Shown: positions 36,550-45,360 of the stretch, one piece after another | Layout: each line of letters starts with the position of its first letter | Position numbering within the stretch: the stretch's first letter is position 1 | Translations under genes and position numbers: made by a program | Notes under the pieces: model-generated | What the model saw: the letters and a program-made list of their open reading frames with translations, nothing else | Databases searched by the model: none | What the model was told of the DNA's origin: nothing | Assembly: GCF_040361435.1 (NCBI RefSeq) | Contig: NZ_APNL01000015.1 | Location: forward strand, 1 to 64,000 | Direction of reading: 5' to 3' | Length of the DNA: 64,000 nucleotides | Source of the DNA: Salinisphaera sp002433465 | GTDB taxonomy: Bacteria; Pseudomonadota; Gammaproteobacteria; Nevskiales; Salinisphaeraceae

Positions 36550-36594
36550 CCATTTCAGTAACCGGCCGAAGTGCCGGTTGGTGAAATGGTTTTT
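36550..36594 (+). terminator. Second-unit hairpin with U-tract
   Basis: CCATTTCAGTAACCGGC pairs with GCCGGTTGGTGAAATGG around CGAAGT, with one mismatch and one wobble, and is followed by TTTTTG. It is the counterpart of the tRNA terminator in the second repeat unit. Confidence 0.65.
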
Positions 36595-36766
36595 GAACGA
36601 AGGTCGAACCTGCGACAGACAAACAATGATGGTTCGACGGCTTCGCGCAGCGATGCCGAATCCTCGCGCAGCGACGACCCCGTAGGGTGAGCGGCGCGAG
36701 CCGCTGATGCATGCGTTTTGCGATAGCCCCAACGAAAACGCGCGCCCTGTTGAATGAGGAATCGCC

Positions 36767-37189
36767 GTGCCTGTAGATCAAACGCTGGTGGACGCAGCCA
36801 AGGCCCAGGCGAGGGCCCGTTTCCCCTCGGGCGAAGGCGGTGCGGCGGCAGTTTACCTCTGCGACGGCTCCATTCTGACAAGCGTGGGGTTCGATTCGCC
36901 TAACGAGGCAGCAAACCTTTGCTACGAGACCGGTGCCTATTGCGAGGCCTATCGTCAGGGCAAGACCGTGGTCGCCTCGGTTTGCGTGATTCGTGAGCAT
37001 GAAAACGCGCCATTCGTTGTAGTCGCGCCCTGCGGCATATGCCGGGAGCGACTGGCTATCTGGCGGGAATCCGTAGCGGTTGCGGTGCCCGTCACCGATA
37101 ACCCGTCACAGTGGCGATCGGTATCCTTCCAAGATCTACAGCCCTGGTACTGGGCGGCGGCTTTCTCGTCCACGTCCCACACCTGTTAG
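36767..37189 (+). CDS. Cytidine deaminase-family protein
   Basis: A 140-residue zinc-dependent deaminase of the cytidine/blasticidin deaminase group. The metal site is AYCEA plus PCGICRE, the C-A/E and PCxxC motifs of homotetrameric enzymes. The preceding VGFDSPNEAANLCYETGA fits the substrate loop of this family. It starts at the GTG at 36767, preceded by GAGGA with 7 bases of spacing. The nucleoside substrate is not certain, and related proteins with unknown substrates exist. Confidence 0.83.
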   Translation: MPVDQTLVDAAKAQARARFPSGEGGAAAVYLCDGSILTSVGFDSPNEAANLCYETGAYCEAYRQGKTVVASVCVIREHENAPFVVVAPCGICRERLAIWRESVAVAVPVTDNPSQWRSVSFQDLQPWYWAAAFSSTSHTC

Positions 37190-37233
37190 CAGACCGGGTG
37201 GCGGTCGTCGGCTAGCGCCCGGCGTATGCCGTT

Positions 37234-37821
37234 TCAAAAGGACGAACCCGGCTCGCGCAGAAAGGCCACTTCGGCCGGGGTGCTTTCCCGCCCCAGCACG
37301 GCATTGCGATGCGGATAGCGCCCGAAGCGTTCGATGATGGCGTAGTGCTCACGCTCGGCCTTGAGATGCCCCGTGAGACCGAGCGACTGGTACAGGGACA
37401 TGGCCACTTCATGATCGCCCAGCGCTTCGCTATGCATGAACGGCATATAAACGAAGGCGCGTTGCTGGCGTGTAAGCGACCGGTCGTCGCCTGCAGCGAT
37501 TGTCTCGCGTGCGAGTTCGAGCGCGGCCCGGTCGCCTGCGAAGGCCTGCGGTGTATCGCGATGGATATTGCGGGAGAACTGATCGAGCACCAGAATTTCG
37601 GCCAGTCGTCCGGTCGGGCGCGTGCGCCAATGGTCCAGCCGGCCACGGGTCGCGGCCGCGAGTGTGGCCCCGAAACGCTCGCCGATGATGCGATCCAGCT
37701 TGGCCGATTTTCGAAACCACTCGCGCGGTGCGAGTTCGTCGAACCAGAACGCGACGACCTCGTCAGGGCTGGCAATACCCGTCGGCTGGGCGTCGCGGGG
37801 TGTGTCTGCTGGGTTCGTCAT
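37234..37821 (-). CDS. DUF924-family protein
   Basis: A 195-residue member of DUF924, an alpha-helical TPR-like family. Characteristic pieces are VVAFWFDELAPREWF, LAEILVLDQFSRNIHRDTPQAFAGD, FVYMPFMHSE and ERFGRYPHRNAVLGRESTPAE. No catalytic residues or function are established for the family. It stands alone, convergent with the cytidine deaminase gene. Confidence 0.93.
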   Translation of the reverse strand: MTNPADTPRDAQPTGIASPDEVVAFWFDELAPREWFRKSAKLDRIIGERFGATLAAATRGRLDHWRTRPTGRLAEILVLDQFSRNIHRDTPQAFAGDRAALELARETIAAGDDRSLTRQQRAFVYMPFMHSEALGDHEVAMSLYQSLGLTGHLKAEREHYAIIERFGRYPHRNAVLGRESTPAEVAFLREPGSSF

Positions 37822-37953
37822 CGCTCTTCATTATCCATGAAACCCGGTTGGCTTCGCTCAAGTCGTCTGATATCCACGCGCCAGGTTGAACTGCGTACAT
37901 CATCAGGCCGTCGCTGGCTCGATGCGCGATGCGGTACCTATGCGGGGAGTGCG

Positions 37954-40299
37954 CTAGCCCGTGCCTTTCGACGGGCTGTGGTAGTCGCGGGACGGGATTT
38001 CCACACGTACGCTGCTGGCGTCGTCGAGCGAGCGTTTCACCTTGAAGCCCAGACTGCGCGCGAGTTGCAGCATGGGTCGGTTCTGGGCAAGCACGTCGCC
38101 ATAGACGATTTCGGTACCGCGAGCGCTGGCCTGGCGTAGCAGGCAGTCGAGCAGGTGTCGGCCCAGGCCCACGCCGGTGTGGTCGCGGTGCACGAGAATG
38201 GCGAATTCGGCTTCCACGTTGTCGGGGTCTGCAATCAGCGTACCCATGCCGGCCAGCGCATCGGGCCGGTCGTAGGGGCTGACCACCAGCGACACTTCGC
38301 GGTCGTAGTCCACCTGGGTGATACGCGCGGCCATGTCGTGCGAAAAGTGGCGGATAAAGTTGAAAAAGCGCAGGCGAATCTCTTCCGGACTGAGGCTTTC
38401 GAGCAGGTCCAGCACCAGCGGTTCGTCCGACGGCCGGATCGCGCGCACGATATAGCGGGTATCGCCGCGTAGCGACACGATATGCCGCATACGCGCCGGG
38501 TAGGGCGACATCGCCAGGCGGTCGCGCTCGGCGATCGGTTTGTCGGTAATTTCGATCAGGCTGTCGGCCGGCGCCTGCAGGCGCCCGCGCGGTCCGGCTG
38601 CCACCCGGATATCCAGGCCTGCGAGCTGCGGCAGATCGACCACCATCTTGCCCAGGCGCACCAGAGCCTGGGCCAGCGCCTCGAACGCGGCCCGAGTGCC
38701 GCGCAGACGACCGGCACTCGCGCCTTCGAGCATGCGACGCGCCAGCAACGCATCCAGCGGCGCGAAGCCATAGGCCGGGTCGATGCCGAGGGCTTCATCG
38801 CGCACGCTCATCACCATGCCGAATTCGGCATGCCGATACACCCGCACACGTACCCGCACGGCGGTTTCCGCCGGTGTTTCGCCGGCGATGCCGTAGGCGC
38901 TGAGCAGGTGGCTGGCTTCGTCGCTGGACAGCCATTCCACGCCGCCGCTGGCCAGCATGGTCAAACGCTCGCGCAGGCTGTCGACGTCGGCGGTGACCGT
39001 CGGGTCCGGCGGCGGCGTAGCGGTGAGCAGCTCGCGGGTGAACTGGTAGCGGGCACGGTATCGCACCGCCCGTACCGCGTCGTCCGCCGAGGCAAAGGTG
39101 GCCAGGCGTGCCTGTGCACTGGCGGCACGCGCGGCCAGTGCCGTGTGCAGACCCAGCCATACGGTCATGAGCCGGTGCGAGAATTCGGCTTCGGCAATGG
39201 CCTTGACCATCGGCTCGTGGGGTTGGCCCGCGATCGGGCTGTGCACGAACAGCACGGCGTCGACGTTGTCGTCGCGACAGATATGCGCCAGCGCGCTGAG
39301 CGTGTCCTTGAGGTCCGAGCGGCCGATATCGATGGCCACGCCCAGATCGGCTGCCTGCGGCGCCTTCGTGGTCAGGGTTTCGCGGCTTTCGCTGGACAGC
39401 CGTGCAGGCTCGATGGCGTGCCGGAACATGGCATCGGTCCCCAGCGCGCAGGCACCGGCACCGTTGCCAACGACCACCACGCGATGGCTGCCCACCGTGG
39501 GCAGCAGCTCCATTGCTGCGAGCCCGTCGAACAGCCCGCCCAGGTTCTCGCATTCGACCAGGCCGGCGCGGGCGAACGCGGCTGAGCGCACCGGATCGGG
39601 CCCGAGCGGGCCGTCGTCGACCGCACGTCGGGTCTGCAATACCAGCACCGGCTTGACCCTTGCTGCCGCGCGCGCCGAAGACATGAACTTGCGCGGCGAT
39701 CGGATCTGGCCGACCTGCAGTACGATCGCACGGGTGCGCGGGTCGAGCGCTGCATAGTCGAGCAGATCGGCGATATCGATATCCGCCTCGGCGCCGCTGC
39801 AGGCAAGCCAGGAAAAGCCGATATTGCGCCCGAGCGCCCAGTCCAGCGAGGCGGCCGCCAGCGACTGCGACTGGGTAATGAGGGCCACTTTGCCGGGCCG
39901 TGGCTCCAGCGCGAGCGTACTGAAATTGTTCCCCAGGCGGGTCTGTACGATGCCGGCGGTGCGTGACCCCAGAAGGCGCAGGTTATACGGCTGCGCGGCG
40001 CGCAGGACCTTACCGGATATACGACGGTTGGCGGCCCACAGTACGGCACGGCAGCCGCGCGCGCCGAGCGCGTCGATACGCGCTTCGGTGCCCCAGCTGG
40101 CATCCATGATCACCGCAAGTCGGGCTTCGAAGTCGTCGATCTTGGCCAGGCCGGCCCGCGAGGTGACGTGTCGGTATTGATCGGGCGCGACGCTGGCTTC
40201 GATATTGCGCAGCAGCTGAGATTGCGCCTCGCCGTCGGCGGCGCCGTAGATCACCACGCCGCGCGGGTGAAACAGCGCGTCGATATTGCGCAGTGTCAT
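37954..40299 (-). CDS. Pat-like protein acetyltransferase (ACS-like/GNAT)
   Basis: A 781-residue two-part protein. The first 600 residues resemble the NDP-forming acyl-CoA synthetase (CoA-binding and ligase) fold: HPRGVVIYGAAD, GKVALITQSQSLAAASLDWA and VVVVGNGAGACALGTDA. The last 180 form a GNAT domain: RPSDEPLVLDLLESLSPEEIRLRFF, FAILVHRDHTGVGLGRHLL. Known Pat/PatZ enzymes acetylate lysines of acetyl-CoA synthetase and other proteins. The segment that carries the phosphorylated His in true synthetases has no His here, so the N-terminal half is probably regulatory. The ATP-grasp part is also short. Confidence 0.85.
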   Translation of the reverse strand: MTLRNIDALFHPRGVVIYGAADGEAQSQLLRNIEASVAPDQYRHVTSRAGLAKIDDFEARLAVIMDASWGTEARIDALGARGCRAVLWAANRRISGKVLRAAQPYNLRLLGSRTAGIVQTRLGNNFSTLALEPRPGKVALITQSQSLAAASLDWALGRNIGFSWLACSGAEADIDIADLLDYAALDPRTRAIVLQVGQIRSPRKFMSSARAAARVKPVLVLQTRRAVDDGPLGPDPVRSAAFARAGLVECENLGGLFDGLAAMELLPTVGSHRVVVVGNGAGACALGTDAMFRHAIEPARLSSESRETLTTKAPQAADLGVAIDIGRSDLKDTLSALAHICRDDNVDAVLFVHSPIAGQPHEPMVKAIAEAEFSHRLMTVWLGLHTALAARAASAQARLATFASADDAVRAVRYRARYQFTRELLTATPPPDPTVTADVDSLRERLTMLASGGVEWLSSDEASHLLSAYGIAGETPAETAVRVRVRVYRHAEFGMVMSVRDEALGIDPAYGFAPLDALLARRMLEGASAGRLRGTRAAFEALAQALVRLGKMVVDLPQLAGLDIRVAAGPRGRLQAPADSLIEITDKPIAERDRLAMSPYPARMRHIVSLRGDTRYIVRAIRPSDEPLVLDLLESLSPEEIRLRFFNFIRHFSHDMAARITQVDYDREVSLVVSPYDRPDALAGMGTLIADPDNVEAEFAILVHRDHTGVGLGRHLLDCLLRQASARGTEIVYGDVLAQNRPMLQLARSLGFKVKRSLDDASSVRVEIPSRDYHSPSKGTG

Positions 40300-40454
40300 G
40301 GCGCGTACCCGCCGCAGGCGGTCGCGGCGGCATCAGGTTGTATGGATATTGCCCGCATCCGCGACATCACAGCAGGATTGAGCGAATCGCTCAACCAGGA
40401 ACCCGGTTCACTGCTGCCAGAATGACTTGTTCGGATGCTTTCCCCGGTTGGCGT

Positions 40455-40955
40455 ATGGATACATCGTTAAGTGCTCACCTGGCACAGATATGGACCGCCC
40501 CGAGCCGCGGCGCGGCGATGCAACGCTGCGAGCGAGTGCGGGCCGAGCCCGGGCGCGGCCTGGTGGGAGACCGCTACCACGCTGGCACGGGTACGTTTTC
40601 CGGCCGCTATGAAGTCAAGCCGGGCGTGCGCGAAGTTTCGCTCATTCACGACAGCGCGATCGCTGAATGCAGCCGTCGGCTCGCGCGGCCGGTGGATGCC
40701 GGCATGCTGCGTCGTAATCTGGTGATCGCGGGATTGTCGGAGACAGACCTGCGAGGGCAAACGCTTCGCATTGGCGAAGTACGACTGGAAATTCTCGCCA
40801 GCTGTCCACCCTGTAATTATCTCTCGCGACTATTGGCGATGGACATGCGCCGGGGTCTTTCGCATATTGGAGGTATGCGCGGGCGCATAGCCGCGGGTGG
40901 CATGCTCGTGAAGGGCGAGGTCGTAGTGGTCGAGCAGGCCACCCGGCGACTTTGA
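40455..40955 (+). CDS. MOSC-domain protein
   Basis: About 166 residues with a stand-alone MOSC domain, the sulfur-carrier fold linked to molybdenum-cofactor sulfuration. It begins SLSAHLAQIWTAPSRGAAM and contains GLVGDRYH, REVSLIHDSAI, LRRNLVIAGL and the conserved Cys pair in ASCPPCNYL. It starts at ATG 40455; an upstream ATG at 40422 is possible. It runs divergently from the acetyltransferase gene. The small stand-alone form resembles YiiM-like proteins, some of which reduce N-hydroxylated bases, but no substrate is implied. Confidence 0.85.
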   Translation: MDTSLSAHLAQIWTAPSRGAAMQRCERVRAEPGRGLVGDRYHAGTGTFSGRYEVKPGVREVSLIHDSAIAECSRRLARPVDAGMLRRNLVIAGLSETDLRGQTLRIGEVRLEILASCPPCNYLSRLLAMDMRRGLSHIGGMRGRIAAGGMLVKGEVVVVEQATRRL

Positions 40956-41085
40956 ATGATTGGCGGTGCAAAGCGAAAAAAGTCGAAAAAATATCAAGTT
41001 GGGGGTCTAGTCGGCGGCCGGCCTGCCGATATCAAACCCTGTCTCCCCACGCCCGAACACGGGCCTGAGTCCAGTTAGAACACGC

Positions 41086-41865
41086 ATGTCCCAATGTCTT
41101 CGAGACGATCACGGCCAATGTCGCCGTTGTGACGAGAGCCTTGATTTTGATTTTACGATGGCGTTTCAGCCGATCGTGGATATCACCGCGGGCGAGATAT
41201 TTGCCCACGAAGCACTGGTACGCGGCATCGAAGGTGAGTCGGCGGGCGAGATCCTGTCGCGGGTCACGCCGGCTTCGTTGTATCGCTTCGATCAGGGCTG
41301 CCGTATCCGCGCGATTCAGCTGGCCCACGAACTCGGCTGCGACAAGCCGGTTTCGATTAATTTTCTGCCGAACGCAGTCTACGAACCGAACGCCTGTATT
41401 CAGGCGACGCTGAAGCTGGCCGGTGAAGTGGGTTGGCCGCTGCACAACATCATGTTCGAGGTGACCGAAACCGAATATGTGCGTGATCGTCATCATCTTC
41501 AGCGGATCGTCGAGGCTTATCGTGCGATGGGTTTTCTGACCGCCATCGATGATTTCGGCTCCGGCTTCGCCAATCTGGAGCTGCTGGTGGATATCCGTCC
41601 GGATGTGATCAAGGCCGATCGCAATCTCATCATCGATGTCGACCAGAACGAACGCCGTCAGGCGATCATGGAAGGACTTGTGACCTTGGCCGACCGGCTG
41701 GGTATTCGCCTGATCGCCGAAGGCGTGGAAACGCTCGCCGAGGCCCGCTGGCTCTACCAGCGCGGCATCACGCTGCAGCAGGGCTATGTATTCGCGCGTC
41801 CGGCAATCGAGACGATTTCGCCGTGCCCGAGCGAACTGATCGCACAGGTTCGCGGCGGCAACTAA
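41086..41865 (+). CDS. Stand-alone EAL cyclic-di-GMP phosphodiesterase
   Basis: A 259-residue protein that is nearly all EAL domain. All expected catalytic residues are present: EALVRG (42-47), INFLPN, EVTE, the DDFGSG metal motif, IKADR, AEGVE and QGYVFARP. It should hydrolyse c-di-GMP to pGpG. A short N-terminal C-x7-C-x2-C segment (CLRDDHGQCRRC) could bind a metal. It is the only EAL protein in the window, against three cyclases, and is not adjacent to any of them. Confidence 0.92.
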   Translation: MSQCLRDDHGQCRRCDESLDFDFTMAFQPIVDITAGEIFAHEALVRGIEGESAGEILSRVTPASLYRFDQGCRIRAIQLAHELGCDKPVSINFLPNAVYEPNACIQATLKLAGEVGWPLHNIMFEVTETEYVRDRHHLQRIVEAYRAMGFLTAIDDFGSGFANLELLVDIRPDVIKADRNLIIDVDQNERRQAIMEGLVTLADRLGIRLIAEGVETLAEARWLYQRGITLQQGYVFARPAIETISPCPSELIAQVRGGN

Positions 41866-41879
41866 GCTGGTTTAACCGC

Positions 41880-41926
41880 GCCGTGCGTCAGCGCCGCTCG
41901 CGCCCTTGCGGGGGCTATCGCACGGC
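41880..41926 (+). other. Long hairpin after EAL gene
   Basis: An 8-bp perfect inverted repeat GCCGTGCG/CGCACGGC encloses an inner GCGCCC-TTGC-GGGGGC stem, 14 bases after the EAL stop. There is no U-tract, so it may be a Rho-dependent or mRNA-stabilising structure. Confidence 0.45.
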
Positions 41927-42056
41927 ATGAGCTTGTTGCGGCGAAAAGTTAAAGGCGCAGCCCGCCGTGACGAAAGTGTCGCGGCGACGTAGTCGGGGCC
42001 TCGGGACTGGGCCCGAGCTGCGCGGGTCGATTCAGCTGCCGAGATCCAGGCCTGTG

Positions 42057-42362
42057 TCAGGCACGCATATAGGCCCAGCCGTCGCGTTGGCGCTCGGCGA
42101 CATGAACCACCGCGGCCGGGACCCGAGTGAGTGTTTCGGGGGCCGAGATCTGCTTGTTGGCCAGCGTGTTGGCACATACGCGCAGATACGTGTCGGTGGC
42201 GTGAGGGCTGTCGATTGCTGCGGCGACCGCATCCGCGTTGATCACGATTTCCACCTGCGCATCCGGCGCCGCCGCCATGAAGTTGGCGGCATTGCTGCGG
42301 GCACGGGCGAGCGACGGCGCGTCGGCCGCGTGAATGATCAATTTAAGCGGTTTACCTTGCAT
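42057..42362 (-). CDS. DsrE-like protein
   Basis: A 101-residue protein of the DsrE/DsrF-like fold: LKLIIHAADAPSLARARSNAANFMAAAPDAQVEIVINADAV and VCANTLANKQI. The Cys of VCANTL occupies the place of the active cysteine in sulfur-relay members. It is last in the SBP-permease-ATPase operon, 18 bases after the ATPase stop. That context suggests handling of sulfur released from the imported compound, but this is inference. ATG 42362 is preferred over the adjacent TTG. Confidence 0.75.
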   Translation of the reverse strand: MQGKPLKLIIHAADAPSLARARSNAANFMAAAPDAQVEIVINADAVAAAIDSPHATDTYLRVCANTLANKQISAPETLTRVPAAVVHVAERQRDGWAYMRA

Positions 42363-42380
42363 CAATCAGGCTCCCAGGGT

Positions 42381-43124
42381 TCAAAGCGCTGCTGCGACGC
42401 GCTGCGCGAAGGCGTTGAGGCCTTGATCGTCGCGCTCGCGCGGGTAGGGGGCAGGCACCGCTTCATCGAAAACCAGCCGCGCGGGCGTGCCGCGCATCAC
42501 ACACACGCGCTCGGCCAGATAAGCGGCTTCGGCAATATCATGGGTGACGAACAGCACGGCCATGTTCAGCCGCTGCCAGATCGTGAGCAGTTCATCCTGC
42601 AGGCGCGTGCGCGTGAGCGCATCCACCGCCGAAAACGGTTCGTCCATCAACAGGATATGCGGGCGTACGGCCAGGGCCCGTGCAAGGCCCACCCGTTGCG
42701 CCTGGCCGCCGGAAATTTCGTGGGGCCAGCGGCCGCCGAGCTCGGCCATGCCGATCAACTCAAGCACTTCGTCAATGCGCGCATCGCGCTCAGCACGCGA
42801 CAGGCCAAGCCCGCTTAAACCGTAGCCGACGTTCGCGCGGATTGACCGCCAGGGCAGTAGGCGGGTGTCCTGGAATACGACCGCGCTGGGGCGGGTTCCG
42901 TGGTCGGTACGAGACGGCGTGTCGATACGGCCCACGCCGGGCTCGATCAGCCCCGCCACGCAGCGCAGCACCGTGGACTTGCCCACGCCCGAGCCGCCGA
43001 CCAGGGCAACGAATTCTCCGGCGCCGATGCTGAAGTCGAGCCCCTCGAATACCAGCCGATCGCTGCCCGGATAGCGATAGCCCACATCGTCCAGCGTCAG
43101 CAGGGCCTTGCGGCGTGCGTTCAT
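42381..43124 (-). CDS. ABC transporter ATPase (SsuB/TauB-like)
   Basis: A 247-residue nucleotide-binding subunit. Walker A is GGSGVGKST, the Q-loop VVFQDTRLLPW, the signature ISGGQAQRV, Walker B ILLMDEPFSAVD, and the switch His is in FVTHD. The LLPW Q-loop form is typical of nitrate/sulfonate/taurine importers. Its ATG overlaps the permease stop (ATGA). Long open frames in other registers upstream are shadows of the permease and binding-protein genes. Confidence 0.93.
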   Translation of the reverse strand: MNARRKALLTLDDVGYRYPGSDRLVFEGLDFSIGAGEFVALVGGSGVGKSTVLRCVAGLIEPGVGRIDTPSRTDHGTRPSAVVFQDTRLLPWRSIRANVGYGLSGLGLSRAERDARIDEVLELIGMAELGGRWPHEISGGQAQRVGLARALAVRPHILLMDEPFSAVDALTRTRLQDELLTIWQRLNMAVLFVTHDIAEAAYLAERVCVMRGTPARLVFDEAVPAPYPRERDDQGLNAFAQRVAAAL

Positions 43125-43933
43125 GGCCGCCACCTCAGCGCCCGGTTCTCGACAAGAGCGAACAGCCCGTCCGAGAGCGTATAAATCAGCGAAATCGCGA
43201 GCATGTACACCACGACGGCATCGTAGGCGCCGACGCCTGCGGCCGAGTTCATTTCCTGGCCCATGCCCGGCACGCCGAGCAATTCGGCTGCGATCAGCGT
43301 CATCCAGGCCTGACCGACGCCGGTGCGCACACCCGAGAGAATGCTCGGCGCCGCGCCCGGCAGGGTGATACTGGTAATGCGCTTGAAAAAGCCGCCGTGG
43401 CCGAAGGCGCGCGCCAGCTCGTAATAGCGCGGGTCGACGTCGCGCACGCCCGATGCCGTGGCGAAATAGTTCACCCAGAACACGCCGATGGAAATCACGA
43501 AGGCGGCGCCGGCATGGCTGACCTGAAACCAGGCGATCGCGAACACCACCCAGGCCAATGGCGGGATCGGGCGCAGAATGCGCGCGAGCATGTAGTGGGC
43601 GTCGTCGAATACGCGCAGGCTGGCGGCGAGCAGGCCGACGCCAAAGCCGAGCAGCGTGCCGATGCCCAGCCCCCAGACATAGTGAACGAGGCTGGAGCCA
43701 ATCGCCGGAATCAGCCGCCCACCGGAATATTCGCGCCACAGGGCGGCAGGCACCACGAATGGGTCCGGGATGGTGCCGCGCGGCGCCCAGTTGAACACAT
43801 AGGCCAGCTTCCAGAGCGCGATAAAGGCGGCCACGCCGACGAGCCCCAGCAGGACACGCCGCAGCCGCGTGGCGCCGGCCCGGCGTGGCGCGGGGAGGGA
43901 GTTGGGGTGGGCGCTTGCGGGGCGTTGCACCAT
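43121..43933 (-). CDS. ABC transporter permease (SsuC/TauC-like)
   Basis: A 270-residue inner-membrane permease with about six helices and the BPD coupling motif YYELARAFGHGGFFKRITSITLPGAAPSI. PAALWREY..GRL at the N-terminal side is characteristic of the SsuC/TauC subfamily. It starts at 43933, sharing bases with the upstream stop, and overlaps the ATPase start by four bases, so the three subunits are coupled. Confidence 0.94.
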   Translation of the reverse strand: MVQRPASAHPNSLPAPRRAGATRLRRVLLGLVGVAAFIALWKLAYVFNWAPRGTIPDPFVVPAALWREYSGGRLIPAIGSSLVHYVWGLGIGTLLGFGVGLLAASLRVFDDAHYMLARILRPIPPLAWVVFAIAWFQVSHAGAAFVISIGVFWVNYFATASGVRDVDPRYYELARAFGHGGFFKRITSITLPGAAPSILSGVRTGVGQAWMTLIAAELLGVPGMGQEMNSAAGVGAYDAVVVYMLAISLIYTLSDGLFALVENRALRWRP

Positions 43934-45027
43934 TACGGCGTCGAGGGCTCGGCCGAGCCGCGGGTGTCGAGCGCGTCGTAGAACCGCGTCTCGAACAGGG
44001 CATCGATATCGGTATCGGCGCCGAGCGTGCCCTGGGCCTGCTGGAAGTCGCGCATCCGGCGGGTGCCGTCGATAATGCGATTCGGGTCGGCCACGAAGTT
44101 GTCGGCCGACTCGGCCACGGCCTCGGCCACCACCGGCCGTGGCAGGCGACCGCCGCCGACGTACTGATGCACGGCGTCGATCGCGGCTTGATCGCCGGCC
44201 CTGAGCTGCTCTGTGGCTCGAACATGCGCGGCAACCAGTCGTTCGACGATCTGCGGATGCGCTTCGATGAACTCGGCTCGTACCGCGAGCACGGCCCCGG
44301 GCTGCCCCGGGAACATGGCTTCGCCCTGGGCGACCACGCGCGCATCGTCACGACGATTTCTGACGATGCTCACCACCGGTTCCAGAATCGCCGCGCCGTC
44401 GACCGCGCCGGTGAGCAACGACTGTTGTACCTGTGATGCGCCCTGGTAGATGACGTCGATCGCGTCGCTGTCGACGCCGAGCTGCTTGTCGAGCCAGTAG
44501 GCCAGCACCGTCTGGGGCACCGACCCGACGGGGAATGTCGAGATCCGTGCCTTGCGCCCCTTGTCCCGGGCAAAGCGATCAAAGGCGGTGGCGGCGTCGC
44601 CGTCCTCGAAATAGGGTGCGAGCTCGCCCAGCGCCACGAAGCTGATCTGTTCGATGATGTTGGAGGCGACCACCTTGATATCTGCCCCTTTGCCGCGGGC
44701 GACCATGGTGGGCCCGATGCCGAAATAGGCGATATCGAGCTGGCCGCCCAGCAGCGCCTGCACCATCGCCGGCCCGTTCTGGAACGAAACCAGTTTGGGC
44801 TGTATGCCGGCGTTCGCGATCGAACCGTCCTCCAGGCCGACGAACAAGGGTGCGTCCGGCAGGATCGGCATATAGCCAATTTCGGCCTGTACGGTTTCGG
44901 CAGGCTGGGCGGCGTTGTCGCTGTCGGCGCCACTTTCGTTGTCCGACGAACAGGCCGACAGCGCGGCCAGTGCGGCGACGAGCACAACGGCGGTGCGCAG
45001 GCGGGCGATGAACCGGGTTGGATACAT
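43933..45027 (-). CDS. ABC substrate-binding lipoprotein (NitT/TauT family)
   Basis: A 364-residue periplasmic receptor anchored as a lipoprotein (LSAC at the signal end). Its two-lobe family signatures are IGYMPILPDAPLFVGLEDG, GPAMVQALLGGQLDIAYFGIGP and KGADIKVVASN. ATG 45027 gives a standard signal; the frame extends to 45078 with no benefit. Together with the permease and ATPase it resembles SsuABC. The ligand could be a sulfonate, nitrate or thiamine-precursor-like compound; the DsrE partner favours sulfur. Confidence 0.9.
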   Translation of the reverse strand: MYPTRFIARLRTAVVLVAALAALSACSSDNESGADSDNAAQPAETVQAEIGYMPILPDAPLFVGLEDGSIANAGIQPKLVSFQNGPAMVQALLGGQLDIAYFGIGPTMVARGKGADIKVVASNIIEQISFVALGELAPYFEDGDAATAFDRFARDKGRKARISTFPVGSVPQTVLAYWLDKQLGVDSDAIDVIYQGASQVQQSLLTGAVDGAAILEPVVSIVRNRRDDARVVAQGEAMFPGQPGAVLAVRAEFIEAHPQIVERLVAAHVRATEQLRAGDQAAIDAVHQYVGGGRLPRPVVAEAVAESADNFVADPNRIIDGTRRMRDFQQAQGTLGADTDIDALFETRFYDALDTRGSAEPSTP

Positions 45028-45360
45028 GAGCGTGTCGTTGACTTGGGTTGAGGGAAACGATCGCCGGCCGTATCGCACGGGACACGGGGGTTTGCCGCGG
45101 CGATCGACCGCTTGAACAGGCTCGGACCGCGTCTAGCGAAGATCCTCGTGCGTTCGTGGAACGCTGGCCCGTAGTGCGCGCGAATGTTGCCACAGCGCGC
45201 CCGTGAGCAACAGCCACGCACTCGGACAGTACCGCTCGGGCCGATGCTTGAGGCGGCCTGCCGGGTTGGGTAAGGTCGCGCTCCAACGCGGCGCTGGATA
45301 TATGCCGCCGTGCCGGCGCGGTCTCGCGTCATCCTGTCCGACCATGGGTTATCTCAGGCT
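45028..45360. other. Divergent region, ABC operon / rdgC
   Basis: A region of 333 bases carrying the promoters of the leftward transporter operon and the rightward rdgC. No gene or clear operator was seen. Confidence 0.45.

Larger units (their letters stand above)
36360..36712 (+). repeat. 176-bp tandem repeat after tRNA-Arg
   Basis: Two units start at 36360 and 36536. Each opens with the last 20 bases of the tRNA gene (CTCCTGCTCGGGGCACCATT), then a long hairpin, then about 100 bases that are nearly identical. Only the hairpins differ in sequence, yet both remain paired. Confidence 0.88.

Noticed and set aside
36360..36555. Prophage or island attachment sites at the tRNA
   Set aside because: The 20-bp direct repeat of the tRNA end is only 176 bases apart, with no integrase or cargo between or nearby.
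36109..37000. Frames reading GVEPATCRLGGGCS and SRRTIIVCLSQVR
   Set aside because: They are translations of tRNA-Arg and of the 176-bp repeat; such peptides are well-known spurious annotations.
38482..39585. 367-codon frame opposite the acetyltransferase gene
   Set aside because: Antisense shadow of a high-GC gene; His/Gly/Arg/Gln-rich with no domain.
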